From positions 372,001 through 436,000 of the forward strand of contig DATENC010000006.1 in assembly GCA_035275265.1 (NCBI GenBank): 64,000 bases of DNA. The letters are read 5' to 3'. The notes beneath the pieces were generated by a model. The model was not told the DNA's origin. It ran no database searches and saw only the letters and a list, made by a program, of their open reading frames with translations. The position numbers and the translations under genes were made by a program. Shown here piece after piece: positions 43,334-52,632 of this stretch (positions within the stretch are counted from its first letter, which is position 1; each line of letters begins with the position of its first letter). The stretch is from JACQAP01 sp035275265 (GTDB lineage: Bacteria; Pseudomonadota; Gammaproteobacteria; Burkholderiales; JACQAP01).

Positions 43334-45664
43334 TTAGTATAGCTGGTCCCTGACTTCCTCCGGCGGTTTGGCGGAATCGCCAAGTTCGTCTTCCGGACTG
43401 CTCTCCTGCTCCGGCGGCACGTTCTCGTGGTAGAAGTACTCGATCATAGGCGTGGCCGCATGTCGGTCACGAAGCCCCGTTTGCGGGTTGATCGCGACTG
43501 CAAGCACACCTTGGGGCGCCACCCAGAGTTCTTCCGGCTCGCCCTTGAGGACGGTCCCCATGTACGACATCCAGATCGGGAGGGCAGCTACCGCGCCGGT
43601 TTCATGGTCGCCCAATGTACGCGGGAGGTCGTAGCCGATCCAGACAACTGTAGCCAGGTTGCGCTGGAATCCGGCAAACCATGCGTCCAACTGCTCATTG
43701 GTCGTCCCGGTTTTGCCGGCGAGGTCAACACGGCCGAGGGCCATCGCGCGTGCCCCGGTGCCGCCACGGATCACGTCCTGCATCATGTTTGCCATGATGA
43801 ACGCGTTGCGGGCATCGATAACCCGTTCCGCGCCCTTGCCGACCTGGATCGGATTGGCCTTGCCGAGGATTTGACCCTGCGCGTCCTCGATGCGCTCGAT
43901 GAAATACGGCGTCACACGAAACCCACCGTTGGCAAATACCGAGTAGCCCATCACCATTTCCAGAGGAGTGGTGGACCCGGCGCCCAACGCCATGGTCAGG
44001 TATGGCGGGTGTTGCTTCGGATCGAATCCGAAGCGGGAGATATAGTCCTGCGCGTACTGCGGCGTAATTGCTTGCAGGATCCGTATCGAAACCAGGTTTT
44101 TCGACCGGGTCAGCGCAGTGCGCATGCGGATCGGGCCATCGAAAGTACCGTCGAAATTCCTTGGCTCCCAGTTCACCGAACCGGTCTCGCTGGCGTCGAT
44201 GGTCAGCGGCGCGTCGTTGATGATGGTGGCTGGCGTAAAACCTTTTTCCAGCGCCGCGGAATAAATGAATGGCTTGAAGCTGGAACCGGGTTGCCGGCGC
44301 GCCTGCGTTACGTGGTTGTACTTGTTGCGGTAGAAGTCGAATCCACCGGCCATAGCCCGGATTGCGCCGTCGTTGGTGTTCACGGACACAAGTGCGGCCT
44401 CAACCTGCGGCAACTGCACGATTTTCCAGCCGCCCTTGCCGTCAGGTTGCGTCCGGATCAGCGCGCCACGGCGCAGTCTCAGTTTGGCAGGTGCGCGGTT
44501 GCCGATCATGCGACCGGCGAACTTCAAGCCGTCGCTAGTGATCGTGACGAATTCGCCCCCCTTGCGGTAGGCCTTGACCGCCTTGGGTTCGGCCTCCAGG
44601 GTAATTGCCGGATAGATGTCGTCGCTCTCCAGTTCGTCCTGCAGCGCATCCTCAAGCGCCTCTTCTCCGACTTCTTCCTTGGGAAGATCGAAGTAGCCCT
44701 CCGCGCCGCGATAATTCTGGCGCTGATCATATTCCAGTACCCCTTGGCGCAAGGCTCGATAGGCGGCGTCCTGGTGCACTTTGGAAAGCGTGGTGTAGAC
44801 ACGGAAGCCGCGGGTATACGCTTCCTCCTTGTAGGCGTCATAGATGGCTTGACGGACCATCTCGGCAAAGTGGTCCGCGCGCGTTGCAAACTCCTGTACC
44901 TGGCGGGTAACGATGATCGGCTGGGCGTCCGCCTGCTTGAACTGATCCGCGTCGATATGATTGAGTTCGAGCATGCGCCGCAGCACGTAGCGCTGCCGCT
45001 GCTTGGCGCGATTCATGTTGATCACCGGGTTGTAACGAGACGGGGCCTTGGGCAGCCCGGCAAGCATTGCGATTTCGCCAAGGTTCAACTGGTCGAGCGG
45101 TTTCCCGAAGTACACCAGCGCGGCGGCCCCGAAGCCGTAAGCGCGCTGGCCAAGGTAGATCTGGTTGATGTAGAGCTGCAGAATTTCGTCTTTGGTCAAA
45201 CTGTGCTCGATCTTGAAAGCCAACAGCGCTTCATTGAACTTGCGGCTAAAGGTTTTTTCAGTGGAAAGAAAGAAGTTTCGCGCCACCTGCATCGTGATGG
45301 TGCTGGCGCCCTGGCGCGCACTGGCGGCGGCGAAATTGGACAGTGCGGCGCGTACCACGCCGATGTAATCGACTCCGCCGTGTTCGTAAAAGCGTTCGTC
45401 CTCTGCTGCGATTATTGCCTTGCGCAGCATGTTGGGGGTTTGATCGATCTTGACGAAAGCCCGCTTCTCCTCGCCGAACTCCCCGATCAGGTCGCCCTCG
45501 ACGCTGAAAATCTGAAGCGGAATCTTGGGCTGGTAGGAAGTCAGCGCCTCCAGGGAGGGCAGGTTGGGGTAGGCGACCACCATGGCGTATCCAATCACCA
45601 GGAGGATCGCTGCCGCGATTGCGGCCAGCCCGAACAGGCCATAAAACCACCAACGGGAGGACAT
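43334..45664 (-). CDS. mrcA: Penicillin-binding protein 1A (bifunctional transglycosylase/transpeptidase)
   Basis: This class A PBP polymerises and cross-links peptidoglycan at the inner membrane. The 776-residue product has one N-terminal membrane segment. The GT51 domain shows EDERFYEHGGVDYIG, GASTITMQVARNFF, RKFNEALLAFKIE and LYINQIYLGQRAYGFG. The transpeptidase has PGSSFKPF (catalytic Ser), SKN and KTGTTNEQLDAWFAG. The ATG giving MSSRWWFYG is preferred: a start 15 codons upstream coincides with a TATAAT on the same strand (45713 to 45708), which would put it outside the mRNA. It diverges from pilM, a common arrangement. Confidence 0.95.
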   Translation of the reverse strand: MSSRWWFYGLFGLAAIAAAILLVIGYAMVVAYPNLPSLEALTSYQPKIPLQIFSVEGDLIGEFGEEKRAFVKIDQTPNMLRKAIIAAEDERFYEHGGVDYIGVVRAALSNFAAASARQGASTITMQVARNFFLSTEKTFSRKFNEALLAFKIEHSLTKDEILQLYINQIYLGQRAYGFGAAALVYFGKPLDQLNLGEIAMLAGLPKAPSRYNPVINMNRAKQRQRYVLRRMLELNHIDADQFKQADAQPIIVTRQVQEFATRADHFAEMVRQAIYDAYKEEAYTRGFRVYTTLSKVHQDAAYRALRQGVLEYDQRQNYRGAEGYFDLPKEEVGEEALEDALQDELESDDIYPAITLEAEPKAVKAYRKGGEFVTITSDGLKFAGRMIGNRAPAKLRLRRGALIRTQPDGKGGWKIVQLPQVEAALVSVNTNDGAIRAMAGGFDFYRNKYNHVTQARRQPGSSFKPFIYSAALEKGFTPATIINDAPLTIDASETGSVNWEPRNFDGTFDGPIRMRTALTRSKNLVSIRILQAITPQYAQDYISRFGFDPKQHPPYLTMALGAGSTTPLEMVMGYSVFANGGFRVTPYFIERIEDAQGQILGKANPIQVGKGAERVIDARNAFIMANMMQDVIRGGTGARAMALGRVDLAGKTGTTNEQLDAWFAGFQRNLATVVWIGYDLPRTLGDHETGAVAALPIWMSYMGTVLKGEPEELWVAPQGVLAVAINPQTGLRDRHAATPMIEYFYHENVPPEQESSPEDELGDSAKPPEEVRDQLY

Positions 45665-45707
45665 GGGATAGATGGAAAGGGGGGGGCCGGCAGGGGGGAC
45701 GGCGGGC

Positions 45708-45713
45708 ATTATA
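45708..45713 (-). promoter_or_regulatory. Possible -10 box of mrcA
   Basis: TATAAT on the minus strand lies 44 bp upstream of the preferred mrcA ATG. No good -35 was found. It overlaps the alternative upstream ATG and so helps decide the start. Confidence 0.4.
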
Positions 45714-45759
45714 TAGATGTTGCCTGGACCCGACAGAGGGGGGTGTTAGAACGTTTCAC

Positions 45760-45788
45760 TTGCAAAATAGTTGTTGCTAGCATTTAAT
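45760..45788 (+). promoter_or_regulatory. Predicted promoter of pilMNOPQ
   Basis: TTGCAA (4/6) and TTTAAT (5/6) are spaced 17 bp apart and end 31 bp before pilM, in the mrcA-pilM divergent spacer. Confidence 0.5.
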
Positions 45789-45819
45789 GTAGATTATACG
45801 TATCGCGCCTAAACGGCCA

Positions 45820-46926
45820 ATGCTCAAAGGAAAATTCGAGTTCAACGCGGACTTTCTAGGCGGTCTGCTGAAGGCCAAGTCGCCTCCCCTTGTCGGAGTC
45901 GACATCAGCTCCTCGTCCGTGAAAATGGTGGAGCTGACCGGATCCGGCAGGGGACGCTATCGCCTCGAGCGCTATTCCATCGAGCCGCTGCCGAAGGACG
46001 CGGTGGTGGACGGCAACATCATGAACCTGGAGGAGGTGGGCGATGCTCTCAGGCGCGGCTGGAAGCGCATGGGCACCAGGGTCAAGAATCTGGCAATGGC
46101 CCTTCCCTCCGCTGCGGTCATCACCAAGAAGATCGTCGTTCCCGCAGGACAGACCGACGACCAACTCGAAGCCCAGGTGGAAACGGAAGCCAATCAGTAC
46201 ATTCCCTTTGCACTGGAAGAAGTCAACCTCGACTTTCAGATCCTCGGCGCCGCCCCCAACAGCACGGAGGATGTGGAAGTCCTGATCGCCGCGTCGCGCA
46301 AGGAGAAAGTCGACGACCGCGTGGCTGTGGCCGAGTCGGTTGGTCTCAAGGCCGTGGTGATGGATATTGATTCCTTTGCCTCGCAGAACGCATTCGAACT
46401 GATGCAGGGCCAGTTACCCGAGGGCGGCCGGGATCAGACCATCGCGCTTGTGGACATCGGCGCTTCGATGATGAACATCAACGTATTGCGCAATAACCAA
46501 TCGGTCTACATGCGTGAGCAGCCATTCGGCGGCAATCAACTCACCCAGGAGATCATGCGCCATTACAATCTTTCGCCCGAAGAAGCCGAAGCCGCCAAGC
46601 GCAACGGCGGGTTGCCGGATACCTATGACTCCGAAGTCCTGGCACCGTTCATGGACACCTTGGCGCTCGAAGTTGCCCGAGCACTGCAGTTCTTCTTTAC
46701 ATCCACCCAGTACAACCAGGTTCACCACATCTTCGTCTCCGGTGGCTCGGCGACCATTCCCGGTCTGCCGGAAGTGGTGGGAGAGCGCACGCAAGTGAAT
46801 ACCCTGGTCGCGAATCCGTTCGTTGGAATGGAGATTTCCTCCAAAGTTCGGCAGGCCCAGCTTGCGGTGGATTCCCCCGCGTTGCTGGTTGCCTGCGGAC
46901 TAGCCCTGAGGAAATTCGACGAATGA
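45820..46926 (+). CDS. pilM: Type IV pilus inner-membrane assembly protein PilM
   Basis: PilM is an actin-like cytoplasmic protein that binds PilN and links the pilus alignment complex to the motor. The 368-residue product has LVGVDISSSSVKMVEL near residue 28 (first nucleotide-binding strand), IALVDIGASMMNINVL near 208, and VHHIFVSGGSATIPGLPE near 305. The ATG shown has no clear Shine-Dalgarno, and the first 20 residues are poorly conserved in kind. It is the first gene of pilMNOPQ, with its stop overlapping the pilN ATG. Confidence 0.95.
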   Translation: MLKGKFEFNADFLGGLLKAKSPPLVGVDISSSSVKMVELTGSGRGRYRLERYSIEPLPKDAVVDGNIMNLEEVGDALRRGWKRMGTRVKNLAMALPSAAVITKKIVVPAGQTDDQLEAQVETEANQYIPFALEEVNLDFQILGAAPNSTEDVEVLIAASRKEKVDDRVAVAESVGLKAVVMDIDSFASQNAFELMQGQLPEGGRDQTIALVDIGASMMNINVLRNNQSVYMREQPFGGNQLTQEIMRHYNLSPEEAEAAKRNGGLPDTYDSEVLAPFMDTLALEVARALQFFFTSTQYNQVHHIFVSGGSATIPGLPEVVGERTQVNTLVANPFVGMEISSKVRQAQLAVDSPALLVACGLALRKFDE

Positions 46927-47540
46927 TCCCAATTAACCTACTACCGCACCGCGCGCAGCGGCGCAAAGCGCAACAGCGGCAGTTTTTCGTCCTGGCGGGA
47001 ATGATCGTGGGACTCGGCGCCGCGATCGTGGTGGCGGTGCACGGACTATTCGCGACCCGCATCGAGAACCAGCTGGATCGCAACAAATATCTCCAAACCG
47101 AGATTGCAACGCTCGACAAGCAGATCGACGAAATCAAGAAGCTCAAAGAACAGACGCAGGCGCTGCTGGCGCGCAAACGCGTGGTCGAAACCCTGCAGAC
47201 CAACCGAACCGAGACCGTGCGGCTGCTCGACCAGATGGTACGGCAACTGCCGGATGGCGTACATCTGAAGACGTTGAAGCAAACCGGTCAGAAGGTCAAC
47301 GTCGTCGGCTATGCAACGTCCAATGCGAGAGTTTCGACACTGATGCGCAATCTCGAGGCATCTCCCTGGCTGGAAGCCCCGTCCCTGGTTGAGGTCAAGG
47401 CTACCCGGCTGGGCAAGGACAACATCATCCTCAACGAGTTTATTCTCAACGTGAACATCTCGCGGCCCAAGGAAGAATCGGCGGGCGCCAAACCGGGCAC
47501 CCCCGCCGTGCCGGGCGCCCCCGCCCCGCCCAAGACCTGA
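46923..47540 (+). CDS. pilN: Type IV pilus assembly protein PilN
   Basis: PilN is a bitopic inner-membrane protein. The 205-residue product begins INLLPHRAQRRKAQQRQFF, the conserved cytoplasmic tail that docks on PilM. One membrane helix (about 26-46), a coiled coil (about 50-95) and a periplasmic ferredoxin-like domain follow, and a Pro/Ala-rich tail ends it. It overlaps pilM by 4 nt (ATGA). Confidence 0.95.
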   Translation: MIPINLLPHRAQRRKAQQRQFFVLAGMIVGLGAAIVVAVHGLFATRIENQLDRNKYLQTEIATLDKQIDEIKKLKEQTQALLARKRVVETLQTNRTETVRLLDQMVRQLPDGVHLKTLKQTGQKVNVVGYATSNARVSTLMRNLEASPWLEAPSLVEVKATRLGKDNIILNEFILNVNISRPKEESAGAKPGTPAVPGAPAPPKT

Positions 47541-47545
47541 CGATC

Positions 47546-48187
47546 ATGACGCTCGACGACCTCAGAGGACTGGACCCGCGGGACATCGGCAGCTGGCCGG
47601 TGGTACCCAAGCTGGGAGCTCTGCTCATCCTGCTCCTGCTCATCGTGTTTGCCGGTTACTGGTTCGACTGGAAGAACCAACTGGAGGAACTGGCGCAGGC
47701 GCGCAACAAGGAACAGGAACTGCGCACAGCATTCCTCGACAAGCAGAAACAGGCGGTGAATCTCGAGGCTTATCGCAAACAACTTGCGGAAATCGAGGAA
47801 TCCTTCGGAGAGATGCTTAAGCAACTGCCCAACAAATCTGAGATGGAGGCACTGCTTACCGACATCAATCAAGCGGGGCTGGGCCGCGGTCTGCAATTCG
47901 AACTCTTCCGTCCGGCGCCGAGAGAAAATACGTCGGAGTTCTACGCGGAACTGCCGATCACTATCAAGCTTACCGGCAAGTACCACGATATCGGGGCATT
48001 CGCGAGCGACGTTTCGCAATTGTCGCGCATCGTGACCCTGAACGACATTGGGCTTGTTCCCAACAAGGAGGGCGATGTAATCCTGGATGCCGTGGCCAAG
48101 ACCTTCCGGTACCTGGATGAGAACGAGATTGCGGCGCAACGCAAGGCCGCGCGCGATGCCGCGGCCGCGAAAAAGGGCAAGAAGTAA
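47546..48187 (+). CDS. pilO: Type IV pilus assembly protein PilO
   Basis: PilO pairs with PilN in the inner-membrane alignment complex. The 213-residue product has a short cytoplasmic start (LDDLRGLDPRDIGSWPVV), one membrane helix (about 25-42), a coiled coil rich in charged residues (about 45-95) and a periplasmic domain with ELPITIKLTGKYHDIGAFAS. The end is basic and Ala-rich. It is 5 bp after pilN, and its stop TAA shares a base with the pilP ATG. Confidence 0.95.
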   Translation: MTLDDLRGLDPRDIGSWPVVPKLGALLILLLLIVFAGYWFDWKNQLEELAQARNKEQELRTAFLDKQKQAVNLEAYRKQLAEIEESFGEMLKQLPNKSEMEALLTDINQAGLGRGLQFELFRPAPRENTSEFYAELPITIKLTGKYHDIGAFASDVSQLSRIVTLNDIGLVPNKEGDVILDAVAKTFRYLDENEIAAQRKAARDAAAAKKGKK

Positions 48188-48705
48188 TGCGTGCACTGCG
48201 TGCCATGGCAGTTTGCGTGTTGCTGCTCGCCGGCTGCGGGGGCGATCAGTTCTCGGATCTCAAGCAGTTCGTCAAGGAGTCGGGTGAAGGATTGCGTGGC
48301 CGGGTCGAGCCGATCCCCGAGGTGAAACAGTTCGAACCTTTTGCTTACAACGCCTTCGATTTGCCCGACCCGTTCAAGCCGAGGACGACAATTGCCGACA
48401 ACCGTACGCTTGCCGGAGGCGGGCCGCAGCCGGATCTGAACCGCCGGAAGGAAGCGCTGGAGGCATTTCCCCTCGAGAGCCTGCAGATGGTCGGAACGCT
48501 TGAGCAAAAGCGGATCTACTATGCGTTGATCAAGACCCCAGACAAGAATCTCTACCGCGTCAAGGTCGGCAACTACGTCGGACAGAACTTCGGCGTCATC
48601 ACCGCCATCAGCGATTCCGCTGTGACCCTAAAGGAAGTCATCCAGGATTCCTCGTCAGGCTCCTGGACCGAGCGCACCAGCAACTTGCAATTGCTCGAGC
48701 AATAA
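48187..48705 (+). CDS. pilP: Type IV pilus lipoprotein PilP
   Basis: PilP tethers the PilN/PilO complex to the PilQ secretin. The 172-residue product has a lipoprotein signal with lipobox LAGC (C17) and a disordered linker (about 20-75). It has a compact C-terminal beta domain: LESLQMVGTLEQKRIYYALI, YRVKVGNYVGQNFGVITAIS, and VTLKEVIQDSSSGSWTERT. It is an Lgt client. It overlaps pilO by one base. Confidence 0.95.
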   Translation: MRALRAMAVCVLLLAGCGGDQFSDLKQFVKESGEGLRGRVEPIPEVKQFEPFAYNAFDLPDPFKPRTTIADNRTLAGGGPQPDLNRRKEALEAFPLESLQMVGTLEQKRIYYALIKTPDKNLYRVKVGNYVGQNFGVITAISDSAVTLKEVIQDSSSGSWTERTSNLQLLEQ

Positions 48706-48722
48706 ACAAGGAGTACGCGAAA

Positions 48723-50855
48723 ATGAAATGCTTCGGTAGTTTGATCAATTTGGCCGCCGCTCCGATCTGTCTGGTGCTGGTGCTAAGCGGTTTTGCCGCG
48801 CACGGCCAGGAGACGAAGACGGAAAATGGCAGTGCCGGCAACGTCATCCAGTCGATCGACGTCTCCGCGCAGGCCGGGACGGTAACCGTGAGACTCGGCC
48901 TGAAGGAAGCCTTGCCGAATCCTCCTGCGTCTTTCACCGTGAACAACCCGCCGCGGGTAGCGCTCGATCTTCCGAACACGGCAAACGGCCTTGGCAAGAG
49001 CACTCAGGACGTCAACCAGGGCGACCTGCGTACGATACGATTCGGGCAGGCAGGTGGGCGGACGCGGGTGGTGTTCAACCTGGCAAAGTTGGTCAAGTAC
49101 GACACCAGAATGGAAGGCAACACGGTCGTGGTGACGCTGCAGGGCAACGGCGCAACTACTGCCGCGCCGGCGACCACGCAGTTTTCCGAGACAAAACCTA
49201 CCAGCGAAGCGCATAACGTGCAGGACATCGATTTTCACCGGGGCAAGAATGGCGAGGCGCAGATCATCGTCGACCTCTCCGATACGGCAACCGGTATCGA
49301 TCTGCGTCAGCAGGGACGCACCGTCCTGGTGGACTTTCTCCAGACCATGCTGCCGCCAGCACTGGAACGGCGCTTTGACGTCACCGACTTCGGCACCCTA
49401 GTTGATTTCTTCGAGGTGGCCCGTCAAGGCAACAATACCCGCATCACGGTTACCCCGAAGGGGCGCTGGGAGCAGTCGGCTTACCAGACTGACAGGCGCT
49501 TCATAATAGAAATCAAGCCCGTGATCGAGGAAGTTGGCCGGGCGAAGGAAGGCAAAGGCTACACCGGCGAAAAACTTTCGCTCAACTTCCAGAACATCGA
49601 AGTGCGTGCGGTGCTGCAGGTGATTGCGGATTTCACCAGCCTCAACATCATCACGAGCGATACGGTGACCGGGAACCTGACGTTGCGGTTGAAGGACGTA
49701 CCTTGGGACCAGGCGCTGGACATCATTCTCCAGGCCAAAGGACTGGATATGCGCAAGACCGGCAACGTGGTCTGGATCGCGCCGCGCGACGAACTCGCAA
49801 CCAAGGAGAAACTGGCTCTGGAAGCGCAACAACAGATTGCCGACCTTGAGCCGATGCGCACGGAGTCATTCCAACTCAACTATCAGAAGGCCGATGATTT
49901 CAAGAAAATCCTGTCGGACTCATCACAGAAAATACTGTCGAAACGTGGCAGTGCCGTGATCGATCCGCGGACGAACATGCTTTTCATTCAGGATATTCCA
50001 TCGAAGCTGGATGAAGTTCGGAACCTCATCAAGGTGACGGACATTCCTTCCCGACAGGTTTTGATCGAGGCGCGCATCGTCGAGGCCAGCGACACTTTCA
50101 GCCGTAACCTCGGCGCCAGGCTCGGATTCGTGGATGGAACGGGCCGCGGTTCCCAAATACCCGGCGGCACTCATCGGATCACTGCCGGGGCTGGATTGGC
50201 GAGCACCGGCTTCTTGACCGGCCAGATTGCCGACCAACCTGACTTCTTCACGGACGGGCTTTCCAGCAACATGCCGGCACCGGGTCTCGGCGGCGTAGCC
50301 CCGGGGCAGTTCTCGCTGATTCTGATGAATGACCTGATGTCGAAGTTTCTCAACCTCGAGATTACCGCGCTGCAGGCCGACGGCAAAGGCAAGATCATCT
50401 CCAGCCCGAGGGTCATCACTGCGGACAACGTGGAGGCCGTCATCGAACAGGGCACCGAGATTCCATACCAGCAGGCGACCAGCAGCGGCGCGACCAGCGT
50501 GTCATTCCGCAAGGCGACACTGAGCCTGAAGGTAAAGCCGCAGATCACGCCCAACGACAACATCATCATGAAGTTGAACGTCAACAAGGACAGCGTCGGC
50601 GCCAATACCAGCGCCGGTCCCTCGATCGACACCAAGCAGATTGCCACGGAAGTGCTGGTGGAAAACGGCGGCACAGTCGGCATCGGCGGCATCTTCGAAC
50701 AGGAAGAGTCCAGCACCAGGACCAAGGTACCGATGCTCGGCGACATACCTGTCATCGGCATCCTGTTCCGACAGGACCTGCGGCGCAACGACAAGCGCGA
50801 GTTGCTGATTTTCGTGACGCCGAGGGTGGTCAAGGACACGCTGACCGTCCGCTGA
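48723..50855 (+). CDS. pilQ: Type IV pilus secretin PilQ
   Basis: PilQ forms the outer-membrane pore for the pilus. The 710-residue product has a signal peptide and then two AMIN-type beta domains (about 35-130 and 155-245). A secretin/TonB short N-terminal domain (from LSLNFQNIEVRAVLQVIADF near 280), an N1 domain and the C-terminal secretin core follow; the core includes VLIEARIVEASDTFSRNLG, and VPMLGDIPVIGILFR near the end. AAGGAG precedes the ATG by 8 nt. It ends the pil operon before a terminator. Confidence 0.96.
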   Translation: MKCFGSLINLAAAPICLVLVLSGFAAHGQETKTENGSAGNVIQSIDVSAQAGTVTVRLGLKEALPNPPASFTVNNPPRVALDLPNTANGLGKSTQDVNQGDLRTIRFGQAGGRTRVVFNLAKLVKYDTRMEGNTVVVTLQGNGATTAAPATTQFSETKPTSEAHNVQDIDFHRGKNGEAQIIVDLSDTATGIDLRQQGRTVLVDFLQTMLPPALERRFDVTDFGTLVDFFEVARQGNNTRITVTPKGRWEQSAYQTDRRFIIEIKPVIEEVGRAKEGKGYTGEKLSLNFQNIEVRAVLQVIADFTSLNIITSDTVTGNLTLRLKDVPWDQALDIILQAKGLDMRKTGNVVWIAPRDELATKEKLALEAQQQIADLEPMRTESFQLNYQKADDFKKILSDSSQKILSKRGSAVIDPRTNMLFIQDIPSKLDEVRNLIKVTDIPSRQVLIEARIVEASDTFSRNLGARLGFVDGTGRGSQIPGGTHRITAGAGLASTGFLTGQIADQPDFFTDGLSSNMPAPGLGGVAPGQFSLILMNDLMSKFLNLEITALQADGKGKIISSPRVITADNVEAVIEQGTEIPYQQATSSGATSVSFRKATLSLKVKPQITPNDNIIMKLNVNKDSVGANTSAGPSIDTKQIATEVLVENGGTVGIGGIFEQEESSTRTKVPMLGDIPVIGILFRQDLRRNDKRELLIFVTPRVVKDTLTVR

Positions 50856-50872
50856 ACACCACGCTATCCCGG

Positions 50873-50905
50873 AACGGCCGCATGGACTGCGGCCGTTTTG
50901 TTTTC
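50873..50905 (+). terminator. Intrinsic terminator after pilQ
   Basis: AACGGCCGC/GCGGCCGTT (9 bp, loop ATGGACT) is followed by TTGTTTT. It separates the pilus operon from aroK. Confidence 0.85.
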
Positions 50906-50947
50906 CGCGGCCCGACTCTGCACGACCGGTTTCGTTAGAATGGCCGA

Positions 50948-51538
50948 ATGGACGCCACAACCCCGGAACACCAAAAGCAAACACGTGTCGATGTGCCGGG
51001 CAGCATCTTCCTGGTAGGAATGATGGGTGCGGGCAAGACCTCGGTCGGCCGAGTCCTCGCGAAACGCCTGCAGAAAACGTTCTACGACTCGGATCACGTT
51101 ATCGAGGATCGCACCGGCGTGAAAATACCCTTGATCTTCGACATCGAAGGCGAGCCTGGTTTTCGCATCCGCGAGTCCGCTGTGGTGGACGAGCTTACGG
51201 CGTTGCGTGATATCGTGCTTGCCACCGGCGGCGGCGCGGTGTTGAGCGAGAGAAACCGGGACAGGCTGAGGACCCGGGGCACGGTGGTATATCTGCGAGC
51301 TTCCGTCAGAGACCTTCTCAACCGCACCCGCCACGACAAGAACCGCCCGCTGCTGCAGGCCGCTGATCCGCGTGCCCGACTCACCGAACTCTACGAGAAA
51401 CGCGATCCACTCTATCGCGAGGTTGCGCGTGTCACCGTCGACACCGGCAACCAGAGCATCGCTTCGCTCGTCAACCGGCTGTGTCAGCTCCTGCTCGAAA
51501 CGCGGTCCGAGCAACAGACACCGGCACAGCAGGACTAG
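50948..51538 (+). CDS. aroK: Shikimate kinase
   Basis: AroK phosphorylates shikimate in aromatic amino-acid synthesis. The 196-residue P-loop kinase has GMMGAGKT at 24-31 after an N-terminal tail of about 17 residues, FYDSDHVIEDRTG (shikimate-binding Asp), RIRESAV, LATGGGAVL and NRPLLQ in the lid. It is followed by aroB after 5 bp; the aroK-aroB pair behind pilQ is the usual proteobacterial order. Confidence 0.96.
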   Translation: MDATTPEHQKQTRVDVPGSIFLVGMMGAGKTSVGRVLAKRLQKTFYDSDHVIEDRTGVKIPLIFDIEGEPGFRIRESAVVDELTALRDIVLATGGGAVLSERNRDRLRTRGTVVYLRASVRDLLNRTRHDKNRPLLQAADPRARLTELYEKRDPLYREVARVTVDTGNQSIASLVNRLCQLLLETRSEQQTPAQQD

Positions 51539-51543
51539 TAGGC

Positions 51544-52632
51544 ATGCGAACGGTTCCCGTCGGGCTCGCCGAACGTTCCTACTCGATTCACATCGACAGG
51601 GGGCTGCTCGCATGTACCGAGCTTCTGCTGCCATGCCTGGAGCAACGCAAAGTTGCGATCGTCACCAATTCGACAATCGCCCCACTTTACCTGGAACCGC
51701 TGGCCGCGGCCCTGCGGGACGCCGCGGTCGAGGTCGTGCCGATCGTCATTGACGATGGCGAAGATCACAAGAACTGGCAGACGCTCAATTCCATTTTCGA
51801 CCTCCTGCTGATGCATCGCTGCGAACGTAAGACCACCATCATCGCGCTGGGGGGCGGAGTGGTCGGTGATCTCGCCGGTTTTGCCGCTGCAACTTACCAG
51901 CGTGGCGTGCCGTTGATCCAGATACCCACCACGCTACTGGCGCAGGTGGATTCCTCCGTGGGCGGAAAGACGGCGATCAACCATCCCAGTGGCAAAAACA
52001 TGATCGGCGCCTTTCACCAGCCGCGCTTGGTGCTCGCCGATATCGCGACGCTGGACACGTTACCGGAACGCGAGTTCTCGGCAGGCCTGGCAGAAGTGAT
52101 CAAGTACGGTTTGATCATGGATGCACCCTTCCTGGCGTGGCTCGAGGTCAACATGGAGAAGGTGCGTGCACGCGATAGCGACGCCCTCGCTTATGCGATT
52201 GCCCGGTCCTGCGAGAATAAGGCCCTGGTGGTAGTGGCGGACGAGCGCGAGGCAGGCGAACGCGCGCTGCTCAATCTCGGGCACACCTTTGGACACGCCA
52301 TCGAAGCCGGCTTGGGATTCGGTAGCTGGTTGCATGGCGAGGCGGTCGCTGCCGGGACCGTCCTCGCTGCCCGGCTGTCCGAGCGCATGGGCTTGCTCGA
52401 TGCTGCGCAGGTCGGGCGTGTTGTCCGCCTGCTGGACCGTGCCGGACTGCCGACCGAGGCGCCCGACCTGGGCGAGACCCGTTACCTGGAGCTGATGGGT
52501 CACGACAAGAAAGTGGAGGGCGGCAAGTTGCGTCTGGTACTGCTCAAAGCTCCTGGCAACGCATTTGTTACGTCGGATTTCCGCCCCGGGGACCTGCGCC
52601 AGGTTCTTGCGGGAGCCGCCGCGCATGCATGA
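51544..52632 (+). CDS. aroB: 3-dehydroquinate synthase
   Basis: AroB cyclises DAHP to 3-dehydroquinate using NAD+ and Zn2+. The 362-residue product has DGEDHKNWQTLNSIFD, IALGGGVVGDLAGFAAATYQ, QIPTTLLAQVDSSVGGKTAIN, EVIKYGLI and the metal-binding NLGHTFGHAIE and WLHGEAVA. The ATG giving MRTVPVGLAERSYS was chosen; an upstream in-frame start overlaps aroK. Its last 8 bp overlap dgt. Confidence 0.97.
   Translation: MRTVPVGLAERSYSIHIDRGLLACTELLLPCLEQRKVAIVTNSTIAPLYLEPLAAALRDAAVEVVPIVIDDGEDHKNWQTLNSIFDLLLMHRCERKTTIIALGGGVVGDLAGFAAATYQRGVPLIQIPTTLLAQVDSSVGGKTAINHPSGKNMIGAFHQPRLVLADIATLDTLPEREFSAGLAEVIKYGLIMDAPFLAWLEVNMEKVRARDSDALAYAIARSCENKALVVVADEREAGERALLNLGHTFGHAIEAGLGFGSWLHGEAVAAGTVLAARLSERMGLLDAAQVGRVVRLLDRAGLPTEAPDLGETRYLELMGHDKKVEGGKLRLVLLKAPGNAFVTSDFRPGDLRQVLAGAAAHA

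Noticed and set aside
43427..45787. A 786-codon open frame on the plus strand opposite mrcA
   Set aside because: It mirrors the mrcA codons in G+C-rich DNA, has no recognisable domains, and mrcA is certain.
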